Assembly: GCA_019454045.1 (NCBI GenBank)
Contig: SKCR01001870.1
Coordinates: 81,448-145,447, forward strand
Reading direction: 5' to 3'
DNA: 64,000 bases
DNA from: Zanthoxylum bungeanum
Lineage: Eukaryota > Streptophyta > Magnoliopsida > Sapindales > Rutaceae
Shown piece by piece: positions 34,038-46,095 of the stretch. The position numbers were made by a program, and so were the translations under genes. The notes below the pieces were generated by a model. The model had not been told where the DNA came from, did no database searches, and saw only the letters and a list, made by a program, of their open reading frames with translations. The stretch's first letter is position 1. Every line of letters begins with the position of its first letter.

Positions 34038-35041
34038 GCTCAGTAGTCTATCGTAGATTCTGTGAAAACTTGTCTCTAGTCGCACTAATTGAACAATTAA
34101 GATCTGTTGGCTAATGTTGATATTAAACTGTGTGTTTTGGATGAAGAATGTAAAATGGCATTCTTGAGTGATTTCTTCGAATGAGAGATCCATCGTGATT
34201 TCTTTGTTTGAAGAATCCATTCTAGAATGGCCCTAGAGTTTTTATTCTGCTAAGATCACAGTTTGATATACTAGCTTATGGAGCCTATTGTAGACTCAGA
34301 TAAGTTTTTCGGAAATTCATGTTCTCTATTTTTGATATTACTCAGATTGTCTGGTTTTATCAAAGTATAGAGAACATATATTTGTTAGTAGGGTCAGTGG
34401 GAGCGTACAAATTTCTTTCTGGTATTATATTTCATAAGTTTTATTTTCTCCGTGAAAGCAGTGGGAGTAGTCTCTGTTATATTTGATATAAAGTCTTATA
34501 TACGATATAAAACTAGAGACTTATGAGATACTCCCATTAGTCGCATATTAGATACGATCTAATAAATGACACAATGAGACTATTTGTATAACAGTTAGTA
34601 GAACTATTTGACAGTTAACATGTCTTTTATATATATTGTATTCATCTTTCGTAAAGGATGATTCCTTTGTCGAAAGATAGATTGATTGGAATGTCTAGTC
34701 AATCTTATACATCATAAGATGATGGAGTAATGAATACTATATTATGTGTGATTAAAGATATCAATTTAATCGTAATTGTTACGAATTATTTTGATATACT
34801 GCAGACCATATGATGGATCTTGAAACATATTCTTTATGATCTTTGAGATATTAAGAATGAGTTTCCTATTCATGAAGAATTTAGTCAGCAACCATACGGT
34901 TAGATTATTTTTTATCCTAATTATGACATTAGATGGTCTATGTCATGTAAAGTTAGAAAAGATGCAGTGGGAGTGTCACTGTTGATTCTATTGAACGAAT
35001 GGAATCAGTTGCAATTTTGAAGTACTGACTTAAGAAGTTGC
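34038..35041 (+). other. Internal region of element F between two nested insertions
   Basis: Non-coding. Contains several CAGTGGGAG motifs (near 34400, 34460 and 34970) of the kind seen in LARD-type internal regions. It resumes at 46101-46418 after the gypsy element A. I see no gene. Confidence 0.6.
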
Positions 35042-35046
35042 ATAGT

Positions 35047-35726
35047 TGATGTGATCCTAGCTGCATCTGATTCGGTCCAGACCACAACCGATCCAATCCA
35101 TGTACCGGTTGGACCAATTACAAGATACAGAGCTAAGAGGATCAAGGACGCTATGGCAGGACTGGCCCAACATCATGTAGCTGACTTGAACAAGCAGGTT
35201 CGAGACCAATTGGACTTCAAGGAAGAGGGTTCAAGAGTTATACACTTGACCCAAGTCAACGATTCAGTTATTTAGGCATATTTATTATTATTTGCATGTA
35301 TGGAACCAACGGGGATTACCGTTTTTATTTATTTTTGGGTTAGTTTATTTTAGTTATTTATGGGTTCAAAATGGGTTAGAAATTAGGATTTATGGGCTTT
35401 TAGTTGGTAATGGGTAGTTTAGGGCTATATTAGTCTTTTAGCTCTATTAGGGTTTGAGTATGTTGCTATTTAAACTCAAAAACACCTCTTAATGAAGGAC
35501 CCTAATTTTTGTGCGTGAATAGTACTTTTATTTCTTGAGATTGAGAAATTTTATCATCGTTCAGTGATTGAACAAAGACTTATCAAAGGGTTGGCATCCT
35601 TTGTGGCGTCCTATTTGCTGGCAAAATTCATCTGAGGCTATCTCCAAGGGTTTTCAAGGACAGGTTCTTTGGGGGTCTACGGGATCTTGGATCGGATTTC
35701 GTCTTTTCGTATCCTGTTTCGTATCA
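35047..35726 (+). repeat. 5' LTR of element A (carries the pol C-terminal tail)
   Basis: 680 bp, TGATGTGATCC to CGTATCA. From 35051 a frame of 74 codons includes VPVGPITRYRAKRIKDAMAG, the conserved C-terminal tail of this type of plant gypsy polyprotein. The polyprotein therefore reads through the polypurine tract into the LTR. Confidence 0.88.
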
Positions 35727-35869
35727 ATTGGTAATCAGAGCCAGATTTCAGGTCTGACTTTTTTGAAGATTCTTTGGCTTTGACATGAAGCATCCGTTGA
35801 GGACAAAAATATGTTTAGCCATCAAGATTATCTCGAAGAGAGGCACTATAGTGTGCAAAATAAAGAATC

Positions 35870-36170
35870 AGCATCAGTTTAGGGCGAGGCCCACATCAGC
35901 ATCAGTTTGGGGCGAGGCCCGTATTAGCATCAGTATCAGTCTTGCCGGGTATGGCACTCCGGAGGCGAGGCCCACATCTTTATCAGTATCAGTTTTGTCG
36001 GGTATGGTATTCTGGGGGCGAGGCCCACATTACATCAGTATCAGTCTTGCCGGGTATGGCATTCTGGGGGTGAGGCCCACATTACATCGGATCAGCATTG
36101 CCGGGTATGGCATTCTGGGGGCGAGGCCCACATTACATCAGATCAGTTTAGCTCGGGAATGAGCACGCCG
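35870..36170 (+). repeat. Diverged tandem repeat GGGCGAGGCCCACAT
   Basis: About six copies of a 45-60-bp unit containing GGGCGAGGCCCACAT, CATCAGTATCAG and GCCGGGTATGGCATTCTGGG in the leader of element A. Related GAAAATGGAGCA/CGGAAATGGACC repeats follow to about 36365. There is no coding evidence. Confidence 0.75.
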
Positions 36171-36439
36171 AGAATGGCACTCCGGGAATTGAGATCGGAT
36201 CGGGAATGGACCACAACGCGGTGAGGGTTCGAGAATGGACCTCATCACACCATATCACAATAACACTCCAGAAAATGGAGCACGGTTCGGAAATGGACCA
36301 TTATCTCATCACTCGCCGAAAATGGCACTCCGAAAATGGAGCATGGTTCGGAAATGGACCATCATCATATCAGCGACACCCTAGGTACGGGGTTAGCATT
36401 CAGACCACATCGACGCCCTAGGAACGGGGTTAGCACGCC

Positions 36440-36905
36440 AGGTACGACATGTGGACTACTGTGGACTACCGAGGAGTATGTGGACTATGTGGACTACCGT
36501 GGACTACCGAGGAGTTTGTGGACTATGTGGACTACCGTGGACTACCGAGGAGTATGTGGACTATGTGGACTACCGTGGACTACCGAGGAGTATGTGGACT
36601 AGCATGGAGTATGTGGACTATGTGGACTACCGTGGAGTATGTGGACTATGTGGACTACCGTGGAGTATGGGGACTATGTGGACTACCGTGGAGTATGTGG
36701 ACAATGTGGACTACCGTGGAGTATGTGGACTATGTGGACTACCGTGGAGTATGTGGACTATGTGGACTACCGAGGAATACCGAGGAATATGTGGACTATG
36801 TGGACTATGTGGACTACCGTGGACTACTGTGGAGTATGTGGACTATGTGGATTATCGAGGAATATGTGGACTATGTGGACTACCGTGGACTACCGCGACA
36901 CCCTA
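36440..36905 (+). repeat. 28-bp/9-bp minisatellite GTGGACTAT
   Basis: A dense array built from 9-10-bp words GTGGAGTAT, GTGGACTAT and GTGGACTACC, arranged in roughly 28-bp units. Because the unit length is not a multiple of three, all three forward frames stay open over 100-150 codons without being genes. It lies just upstream of the polypurine-like run and LTR at 37092-37103. Confidence 0.88.
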
Positions 36906-37102
36906 GGTATGGGGTTTAGCACGCCAAGTTTGGCATTGTGGACTACCGCGACACCCTAGGTATGGGGTTTAGCACTATCAACTCAGCACAGAAGGCATAC
37001 CAGGGGCAGCTGGTGAGCCAGGTAAGTGAAAATGCATTGCATGTACTTTGATAGGATTGTCATTGTCACACACTGCACAAGTCCCATCAAAGTGGGGGCG
37101 AC

Positions 37103-39772
37103 TGTAGGCATTGCATTTTTACACATTAGCCCGATGATGAGTCTCGTAGGGAGACACTATCTCTTTAGTTGTGAAAGCCGCGGGAAACGGACGTTGAAGG
37201 GTAAAGTTGGAAATTAGCATTTGGACGGATTTAACTCGCTTGTTTCGCTTCGGGTTCGCTTGTGGGACCTCTATTTTAAAACAAACCAAACCCATTAAAT
37301 CACATCTCACAAATTAAATAATTAAAACATTTAAAATACATGTCACAAATTAAATTAAATTAAATTAAATTGAATTAAATTAATTTAAATCAAGACCAAT
37401 TAAATCCAATTAAATTAAATTCACAAATTAAATTGAAACTAAAATCAAAATTAAATAAATCTTTTCCGAAAACAAATAAACCACTCACCAAATTTAAATA
37501 AATTCCCCAATTAATTGATTTTATTTCCTATTGAAACCATGCATAACCCTAATTCTCACACCCTACTATAAAAATAACATTCATTCAACAGATCAACTCA
37601 ATGGCCCCTAACCTAGACTATTCACGGCAATCATCAAACACAATAAACCCTAGACACTCAACTACTCATATATAAAACAAAACCATCACAGCCCCTCGGA
37701 GGGGACGGCCAACAGATCAACGCCATGGCCCCTAACCTCATCAGCCGACTTACGAAGTAAAGCTTAATCTTCTTCTCTCATTCGCCTCTCTCATACACCC
37801 AGCAGCCCCCTTCACCACGCCAAGACACCCTCACGAAGCCACCTTCAGCAGTCCCTCGGCACCCTCCATTCAACGTCATCAGCCCTCACACCTCACTCTC
37901 GGCAACACAACCTAAGCACCCCTGCACGCACCTTCATCTCTCCCCAACAGATTCACGGCAAACACAATAATAAAACCCTACATCCTCAGGTTGAAGACAC
38001 GACCCTAGACACTCGGCAAACCTTCCACTCATCAGCCCCCTTCACGGCTCCATCTGATTTCACGTGAAAATAAAATACCCAAACAGCCCACCATCAGCCA
38101 TCGTACTGCCTCCATGCACCATTGCCCTCTCTCCATCAGCGCCTAACCTTCACAGCCCTGCCTTGAACGTAAGCCACAACCAGCACCCTAGCCTTCACTG
38201 CCAGTCGAGCCCCTCCCACTGCTCAGAATTGCCGTGAAAACACTGCCCAATTGACTATTCATCAGCCATTCATCATGCTATCATCCAGCATCACTCTACA
38301 CTTTGCAGCCTACTCACGTCTTCACCATAACCTTGACTCAACCAGCCACACTACGCACAACTGCATCAACGCCCACAAGCCTGCCCTTCCACAGCTTCAC
38401 GCCTCACGCCTAAACTCCATTCACGCCTCAACAAAGCCACCCAAAAAGACCACAAACAAGAATACCAGCCAACAGCCATAACCTCACTCAAACACAGCCT
38501 TCGATGCAACAAAGGACACACACTACACTCACGCCCACTGACCTGATCGCCCCCTCAACAATCAACGGCTTCACTGCCAAATAGCCACGCAAATCCCTCT
38601 GAAACCAGCCACTGACCTGCACGCAAATCCCTCTGAAACATAGCCACAAACCTGCCAATAAATCACGCCTAAAACTGCTCCCTGTTCAGTCCCTCAAATT
38701 GTCGAGACATAGCCCACTGCCCTGCCAGAAAGTACCGCACAAATATCCCTTTAAACTGTCCAGGAAACACCTGAAACTGCACACAAACTGCCCAGTCCTT
38801 AGCCTTAAAACCGCATAAAACAGCAGCCCAAACCAGTCCAAATAATCCACAAAATAGTCCCCTAAATTACCACAACAGTGACAAGAAAACACAACAAAAA
38901 CAGAGCGAAACGGAGTGAAAACAGCAGCCCAGACAGCGAAACAGCGAGGAGAAACTTGGATTAGTGAACCAGAAAAGTTGCGGATCATCCACCCTTCCAA
39001 CGGACGTGTAACGCCCTTTCGTGAGACGACAAAAGAGGTTAGACCTGAGGGCACCCCTTTTATTTTATCTTTCGTTTATTTTATTTATCTTAGAAATATT
39101 ATTCGTATGAGAGTCGTTTGTGGCATGATGTGATTGTTGGGAGCGGGATATGTGCTCCCTTTTTGTGTATATCGGATGGAAACCCGGACGTAAATTCCGT
39201 AGCCGAATCCGAATGGACGGTAGTGCGGTTTGTACTCGGGATACAACGCCACGTACCACTTAAGAGACACGTATTTCGTCTCATCCAAAATTTGTATTTA
39301 AGCATGTTATATTTTCTAGCCGTTTATTTATTATTTAAGCATGATTTAATTTAGTCTTGTTATTTAATTTCAAAGCATGATTGTGTTTATTTAGGCTGTT
39401 GCTTCTTCATTCTTATGCATGATGTCTCGTTATTTTATGTTTATGTTTTTAGTTATTTGTTTACTTGGTTTAATGGTTCAATATGCTTGTTGTGTTATAT
39501 TGCGTGGAGTTATTTGGATGAAGCATGTTAGATCTAAGTACCCTTGAGCATGATTATTGAGTAGACTCGGTTGATTAATTGCACAAATCATATCATCACA
39601 AGTGACATAAGTAAGGGACCATTCAGAACCCACGGTTTGAGGTCTTCCCTTGCGAGGGGTGAGTGCGGCCTTAAATCTTTGTCCGGTTCACCCCGGTGGC
39701 GACTCCATGTTTTTCGTACTTCCCAACTAGGCCGCGAGCCTAGAAAGCGTCGCCCAAGTTCTGTTGTCTACA
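37103..39772 (+). mobile_element. Second family B LTR, inside the leader of element A
   Basis: 2670 bp, starting TGTAGGCATTGCATTTTTAC and ending TTGTCTACA. It is the inverted counterpart of the solo LTR at 29656-34032. On its left is a polypurine-like run AAAGTGGGGGCGAC (about 37089-37102); on its right is TTTTGCGACTCCAC (about 39774-39787), which looks like a primer-binding site of the TTTGGCGACTCC type. Flanking pentamers GCGAC and GTTTT do not match, so a simple solo-LTR insertion is not supported. A TATAAAAA box lies near 37566. The rest of the LTR, including a C-rich stretch 37780-38700, has no gene. Confidence 0.82.
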
Positions 39773-39866
39773 GTTTTGCGACTCCACTTTTTTTTTATTT
39801 GTTCTTCCTATTCCTTCTTTTATTTATTTCGGTCTGTCAAATATTGTTTCAGTTACCTTGTGTCGT

Positions 39867-40112
39867 TAAAAAAAAAAAAAAAAAAAAACATCCATTCCTT
39901 CCATTCCTTAATTTTTTTCTTGCGTGCCTGTGTGGTCAAAAAAAAAAAACAAAAAAAAAAACAAAAAAACAAAAAACAAAAAAAACAACAAAAAAACAAA
40001 AAAAAACAAAAAAAAACCAAAAAAACCAAAGTTCACGCCTGTGAACATGGCAAAAAAAAAAAACAAAAAAACAGGCCTGTGACGCAAAAAAAAAAAAAAA
40101 AAAAAAAAAAGA
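39867..40112 (+). repeat. Poly-A and (A)nC low-complexity tract
   Basis: Long A runs broken by single C residues, with GTTCACGCCTGTGAAC (a perfect 7-bp inverted repeat with a 2-nt loop) near 40030 and a related CAGGCCTGTGA nearby. It belongs to the leader before gag. Length and composition are probably unreliable in the assembly. Confidence 0.8.
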
Positions 40113-40619
40113 GAAGAAGGGGCAATACAGCCCCACGCACATTGAAGGCCACTTTAATGGGCATATGCTATTGTTAACTTCTTTACTTTCTTTTATTCTT
40201 TTGCCTTGTTTTCCTTTTTTCTAACGAATTGTATTCTGGGCTCGTCTTGTTTGGTATCTTTTTCTTCGTATTACTAAGGGTGACATTGGTCATTGTTGTT
40301 TCAAAAAAAAAAAAGAAGGAAGAGACACATTGATCTTGTTTATTTTCATTATTTACACTCTAGTTTTAGGTTTTATTGATCGAGTTTCGTCGTTACTCCT
40401 CGAGTCACGTCTTATATTACTTGTTACTCCTTTGATTCCTTGTGGATTTTGCCAACTTTTGGACTACACACGGATTGTGTAATCCATTGGTGGTTAGCGT
40501 TCGACATTGAACGGAGGTAATTTTTCGACGAGAGTGAAACACGAGAGTTCGTGAGGTTCTATTTGTTTAAATAATTTTTTTTTTTTTTCTTGTTATTACT
40601 AATCTATTTGTTAAGTAAG

Positions 40620-41950
40620 ATGACAGAGCAAGATATGAATGTGGATGAGAGGTTTAAAACCATGGAGCAGAATATGGCTGAGTTCCGAGAGCTGTTTGGA
40701 ACTATGAACGCGGCGATAGAGAGGTTGTCGAGGGAGGTTACTAGTCTTCAATTCTCTGGTGGTCAGAAGGAGGTTGAGGGGCCACAACAATCTAGGCAGG
40801 AACAGGCAGAGCAACAACCACCTAGGGCACCTATACATGAGTTTGAGGCAGAGAATAATCTGGATGATATGGAGGAGTTGGATGAGTTCGAAGATGAGGA
40901 GGATAGGAATAGGCCGCGGGATAGGCGGTATGAGAGGAGATATGACAGGCGGGATAGGAGGTTTGATGAGCAGAGAGGTTTTCAGAGAGAGAGAAGGGGG
41001 CCTATGGGGGAGAAAATAGACGATTTGATGATAGGTTTGGTGACAGATTTGGAGATAGATATGGGAGAGATGCATATGATGAGCATAATTATGCCTATCG
41101 GAGGGAGCCTGACAGGAGAGATCATGGTAGGAGAGATGATATTGATGGTGACCTAGGCAGTATCAAGATGAAAATTCCATCTTTCCACGGTAGAAATGAC
41201 CCAGAGGCGTACTTGGACTGGGAAAGGAAGATTGAGCTGATCTTTAATTGTCACAGGTATTCTGACGAGAAGAAGGTGAAGTTGGCTGCAATTGAGTTTA
41301 CAGACTATGCGGTGATTTGGTGGGATCAGTTAGTAACTAATAGGAGGAGGAACCATGAGAGGCCAGTTGAGACTTGGGAGGAGTTAAAGGCTCTCATGCG
41401 TAAAAGGTTCATTCCAAGCCACTATTACAGAGAATTATATCAGAAGCTACAACATTTGTATCAGGGTTCGAAGAGTGTTGAGGACTATCATACAGAGATG
41501 GAGGTAGCAATGATTAGGGCGAATGTGATGGAGGATAGAGAAGCCACGATGGCTCGGTTTTTAGGAGGGTTAAATAAGGAGATTGCAAGTGTAGTTGAGT
41601 TGCATCATTATGTGGAGTTGGAGGATATGCTATATATGGCGATCAAGGTAGAAAGACAGTTGAGGAAGAAATCTGCATCTAGATACACTACACTGGGAAC
41701 TTCTGATTGGAGGGGGAAGTGGCCTAGTAATGAATGGAGAGATGAGGGTTTCAATAGGCCCAGGGCTGATAGTGGTAAAGGAAAGGAAATGGAGGCAGGT
41801 AGAGTTAAGGTTAAGTCGGAAGTGGTAATTCCAAAATCCAAGGAGGTGAAGTGTTTTAAGTGCTTAGGTTTGGGACATTATGCATCACAGTGCCCCAACA
41901 AGCGAACACTAATAGAAGGAGATGATGATGTAATATCGATTCCACAGATG
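40620..41950 (+). pseudogene. Gypsy gag of element A (frameshifted)
   Basis: The start is the ATG at 40620 (MTEQDMNVDERFKTMEQNM), followed by a highly charged, Arg/Asp-rich region (40840-41150). The gag core carries [20 protein letters not shown] (from 41171), [17 protein letters not shown] and [20 protein letters not shown] zinc knuckle follows, [14 protein letters not shown] (about 41850-41895). A frameshift near 41020 separates the N-terminal part from the core, and another near 41945 separates gag from the protease. Gag packages the element RNA. Apart from these shifts the frame is clean, so the damage is recent or technical. Confidence 0.9.
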
Positions 41951-41955
41951 AGGAG

Positions 41956-44900
41956 GTGGAAGATGAGATGCCTACATTAGAGGATGCTAATGATGATGAG
42001 GGAGCAGCATACCCACTAGATAACCTGTCGCTTGTGTCTAGGAGAGCATTGACAGCACAAATAGTTGAGGAGGAGACCAGCAGAGAGAGAATTTTTCATA
42101 CTAGGTGTAGCGTGAATGGGAAGTCATGTAGTATGATCGTAGATGGGGGTAGTTGCACCAACGTGGCTAGTACAGCATTGGTGGCAAGATTGGGATTGTC
42201 ATGTTTGGCACATCCTAAGCCATATAGGCTACAATGGCTTAATGAGTGTGGTGAGATCAGGGTGACCACAAGCAGGTATTATTGACTTTACCATTGGACC
42301 TTACACGGATGAGGTGTTGTGTGATGTGGTACCAATGCAGGCAGGTCACATACTTTTGGGAGGCCGTGGGTCAGTTCGATAGGAAGGTGATACATGATGG
42401 GTTTCGAAACAAATATTCTCTCCAGCATAAGGGCAAGCCCATTACATTATACCCTTTGACACCAAAACAGGTCCATGATGATCAAGTCAAATTACAGTTG
42501 GAAAGGGAAAGAGAGAGAGAGAGAGAAGCCGCATCCTTGGGGGGTAAGAGTGATAATAGTGAGGAAATGAGATCTAAACACGAGAGTGGGGGAAACACTG
42601 GGATTAGAACTGAGAGTAAACCCAAGGGAAAGGGGGCCGAGAGAGAGAGTGAGAAGAAAGGGAGAGTGAAAAAGAGTTTTTATCTTGGTGAGGGAGAAGT
42701 GAGGAGAGCCTACAAAGCTAGCAAACTCATGTTGCTGCTAGTGTATAAAGACACACCTTACTTTTCTTTACTTACTAACACTAACAATTACCTTCCTGTT
42801 TCTATATCTTCTCTTTTGCAGGAATTTGAAGACGTACTCACAGAGGACATTCCTAATGGGCTTCCACCCATTCGAGGGATAGAACATCAGATTGATTTCG
42901 TGCCTGGATCTGTCATTCCTAATAGACCCGCGTATAGGAGTAACCCTGAGGAGACCAAGGAACTTCAAAGGCAAGTTGAGGAGCTGATGGAGAAGGGTTA
43001 CGTACGAGAGAGTATGAGCCCGTGCGCAGTACCAGTGTTATTAGTGCCTAAGAAGGATGGGACGTGGCGTATGTGCGTGGATTGTCGTGCCATCAATAAT
43101 ATCACGGTAAAGTATCGACATCCCATTCCTAGGCTAGATGATATGTTAGATGAACTACATGGATCTAAGATTTTTAGTAAAATTGACCTTAAGAGTGGAT
43201 ATCACCAGATTCGTATGAGAGAAGGTGACGAGTGGAAGACCGCTTTTTAAACTAAGTATGGGTTATATGAGTGGTTAGTCATGCCTTTTGGTTAACAAAC
43301 GCCCCTAGTACTTTTATGAGACTTATGAACCATGTGTTGCGTGCATGTATAGGGAAGTTTGTAGTGGTCTATTTTGATGACATATTAGTATACAGTAAAT
43401 CTTTAGATGAACATGTAGATCATTTGAAATGTGTGCTTGATATTTTAAGAAAAGAAAATTATTTGCTAATTATAAGAAATGCACATTTTGCATGGATAGA
43501 GTCGTTTTTCTTGGTTTTGTAGTGACTGCAGATGGCATAGAGATGGACGAAGAGAAAGTCAAAGCGATTAGGGATTGGCCAACACCTACTACAGTGTCTG
43601 AAGTTCGAAGCTTTCATGGATTGGCGAGTTTCTACAGGCGTTTTGTGAAGGACTTCAGTAGTATAGCCGCACCATTGACTGAGGTAGTCAAGAAGACTGT
43701 TGGATTTCAGTGGGGTGAAGCTCAAGAGAATGCTTTTCAGACTCTCAAGGAAAGGTTATGCAGTGCACCAGTCCTCGCACTACCTAATTTTGAGAACACA
43801 TTTGAGATAGAGTGTGACGCAAGCGGAATAGGTATTGGGGCGGTATTGATGCAAGAGAAAAGACCGATTGCGTACTTCAGTGAAAAGTTGAACGGGGCAG
43901 CTTTGAGGTATCCCACGTACGATAAGGAGTTGTATGCACTTGTTCGAGCACTGGAGAATTGGCAGCATTACCTATGGCCCAAAGAGTTCGTGATACACAC
44001 AGATCATGAGAGTTTGAAACACCTTAAAGGACAAGGAAAACTGAACAAGAGGCATGCTAAATGGATGGAGTTTGTAGAGACATTCCCGTACGTCATTCGC
44101 TACAAACAAGGTAAGGAAAATATAGTTGCAGATGCCTTATCACGCAGGTATGTTTTACTTACTTCTTTAAGTGCTAAAATGTTAGGATTTGAATTTATTA
44201 AAGAGCTTTATGCATGTGATGTGGAGTTTTGTGATATATATGCTGCATGTATTAAATCTGCATTTAGTAAATTCTACAGCATGAGGGATTTCTGTTTAGA
44301 GAAAATAATTGTGCATTCCTTCTTGTAGTATGCGTGAGCTATTAGTGAGAGAGGCTCATGGAGGTGGACTAATGGGACATTTTGGAATTAGTAAGACCCT
44401 AGAAACCTTGAAGGAGCATTTTTATTGGCCTAGGATGAAGCGCGATGTAGAGCGAATTTGTGATCGGTGTCTCACTTGTAGAAAAGCCAAATCTAGGGTG
44501 AAGCCTCATGGATTATATACTCCATTACCTGTACCTAGTGAACCATGGGTAGATATTTCGATGGATTTGTGTTGGGTTTACCTAGGATAACTAAAGGCTA
44601 AGGATTTCATTTTTGTAGTGGTTGATAGATTTAGCAAAATGGCACACTTTATTGCATGCCATAAAACTGATGATGCCACTAATATATCAGACTTATTCTT
44701 TAGGGAAGTAGTACGACTACATGGGATTCCTAGGAGTATAGTTTCTGATAGAGATGTTAAATTCTTGAGTCATTTCTGGAAGGTTTGTGGGGTAAGCTAG
44801 GGACTAAATTACTTTATTCTACTACGTGTCACCCTCAAACAGATGGACAGACAGATGTGGTCAATAGGACTTTGACTCAATTGCTTCGCACTATAGTCAC

Positions 44901-45421
44901 TAAAAATTTAAAATCATGGGAAGAGTGTTTGCCATTTATAGAGTTTGCATACAATAGGTGCATTCATTCTTCTACTTCATATTCACCTTTTGAAATTGTT
45001 TATGGCTTTAACCCACTAACACCATTGGATTTATTGCCTTTGCCTGTTGAGGAAAGAGTAGGTTTAGATGGGAAAGAAAGCAGAATTGGTGAAACAAATA
45101 CATGAGAAAGCACGTGAACACATATTACGGAAAATGACCAGTACGCTTCTCATGCGAATAAAGGCCGTAAACGCGTGGTGTTTGAGCCTGGTGATTGGGT
45201 TTGGTTACACATGCGTAAGGAAAGGTTTCCGGCTCAACGAAGATCCAAGCTTCAACCCGAGGAGATGGTCCTTTTCAAGTCATCGAAAGGATTAATGATA
45301 ATGCATATAAGCTTGATCTGCCTGGTGAGTATAATGTTTCTGCTTCATTTAATGTTTCTGATTTATCCCCTTTTGATGCAGGTGTCGATTCGAGGTCGAA
45401 TCCTTTTCAAGAGGGAGGGGA
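41956..45421 (+). pseudogene. Gypsy pol of element A: protease, RT, RNase H, integrase (broken)
   Basis: Order of domains: aspartic protease with IVDGGSCTNVAS (about 42135-42170); reverse transcriptase with [20 protein letters not shown] (about 43030-43090) and the catalytic YFDD (about 43370-43381); RNase H ending [12 protein letters not shown] (about 44150); integrase with an HHCC finger ([10 protein letters not shown]...CDRCLTC, 44355-44480), a core with [15 protein letters not shown] and IVSDRDVKF, and a C-terminal region ending SRSNPFQEGGDD. This order (RT before integrase) is Ty3/gypsy. Where the family has QTEVVNRT, which carries the catalytic Glu, this copy reads QTDVVNRT. Stops or frameshifts occur near 42280, 43249, 43295, 43500, 44328, 44590, 44800 and 45060-45280. 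Confidence 0.9.
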
Positions 45422-46095
45422 TGATGTGATCCTAGCTGCATCTGATTCGGTCCAGACCACACCGATCCAATCCATGTACCGGTTGGACCAATTACAGATA
45501 CAGAGCTAAGGATCAAGGACGCTATGGCAGGCCTGGCCCAACATCATGTAGCTGACTTGAACAAGCAGGTTCGAGACCAATTGGACTTCAAGGAAGAGGG
45601 TTCAAGAGTTATACACTTGACCCAAGTCATCGATTCAGTTATTTAGGCATATTTATTATTTATTTGCATGTATGGAACCAACGGGGATTACCGTTTTTAT
45701 TTATTTTGGGTTAGTTTATTTTAGTTATTTATGGGTTCAAATGGGCTAGAAATTAGGATTTATGGGCTTTTAGTTGGTAATGGGTAGTTTAGGGCTATAT
45801 TAGTCTTTTAGCTCTATTAGGGTTTGAGTATGTTGCTATTTAAACTCAAAAACACCTCTTAATGAAGGACCCTAATTTTTGTGCGTGAATAGTACTTTTA
45901 TTTCTTGAGATTGAGAAATTTTATCATCGTTCAGTGATTGAACAAAGACTTATCAAAGGGTTGGCATCCTTTGTGGCGTCCTATTTGCTGGCAAAATTCA
46001 TCTGAGGCTATCTCCAAGGGTTTTCAAGACAGGTTCTTTGGGGGTCTACGGGATCTTGGATCGATTTTCGTCTTTTCGTATCCTGTTTCGTATCA
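45422..46095 (+). repeat. 3' LTR of element A
   Basis: 674 bp, directly after the polypurine tract. It differs from the 5' LTR mainly by single-base indels (for example ACCACACC versus ACCACAACC near 45461) and a few substitutions. After it, element F internal sequence resumes at 46101 and runs without a gene to the F 3' LTR at 46419. Confidence 0.92.

Larger units (their letters stand above)
35047..46095 (+). mobile_element. Element A: Ty3/gypsy retrotransposon with gag-pol
   Basis: Flanked by the perfect pentamer ATAGT (35042-35046, 46096-46100). 5' LTR 35047-35726, primer site TGGTAATCAGAGCC at 35729-35742 (initiator tRNA-Met with one inserted A), long leader, gag and pol 40620-45421, polypurine tract AAGAGGGAGGGGA (45409-45421), 3' LTR 45422-46095. 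The LTRs differ at about ten sites over 680 bp by eye, so the insertion is fairly young. The leader contains tandem repeats and a foreign 2.7-kb LTR of family B (37103-39772). Confidence 0.93.

Noticed and set aside
36336..36959. Several overlapping open frames encoding MWTMWTTVEY-like repeats
   Set aside because: A minisatellite with unit length not divisible by three opens all frames; no start context or homology supports a gene.
37103..39772. Simple solo LTR insertion in element A
   Set aside because: Flanking pentamers GCGAC and GTTTT do not match, and PPT-like and primer-site-like sequences flank it; reported instead as a possible chimera.
39571..40177. Lysine-rich open frames
   Set aside because: They translate an A-rich low-complexity tract in a retrotransposon leader.
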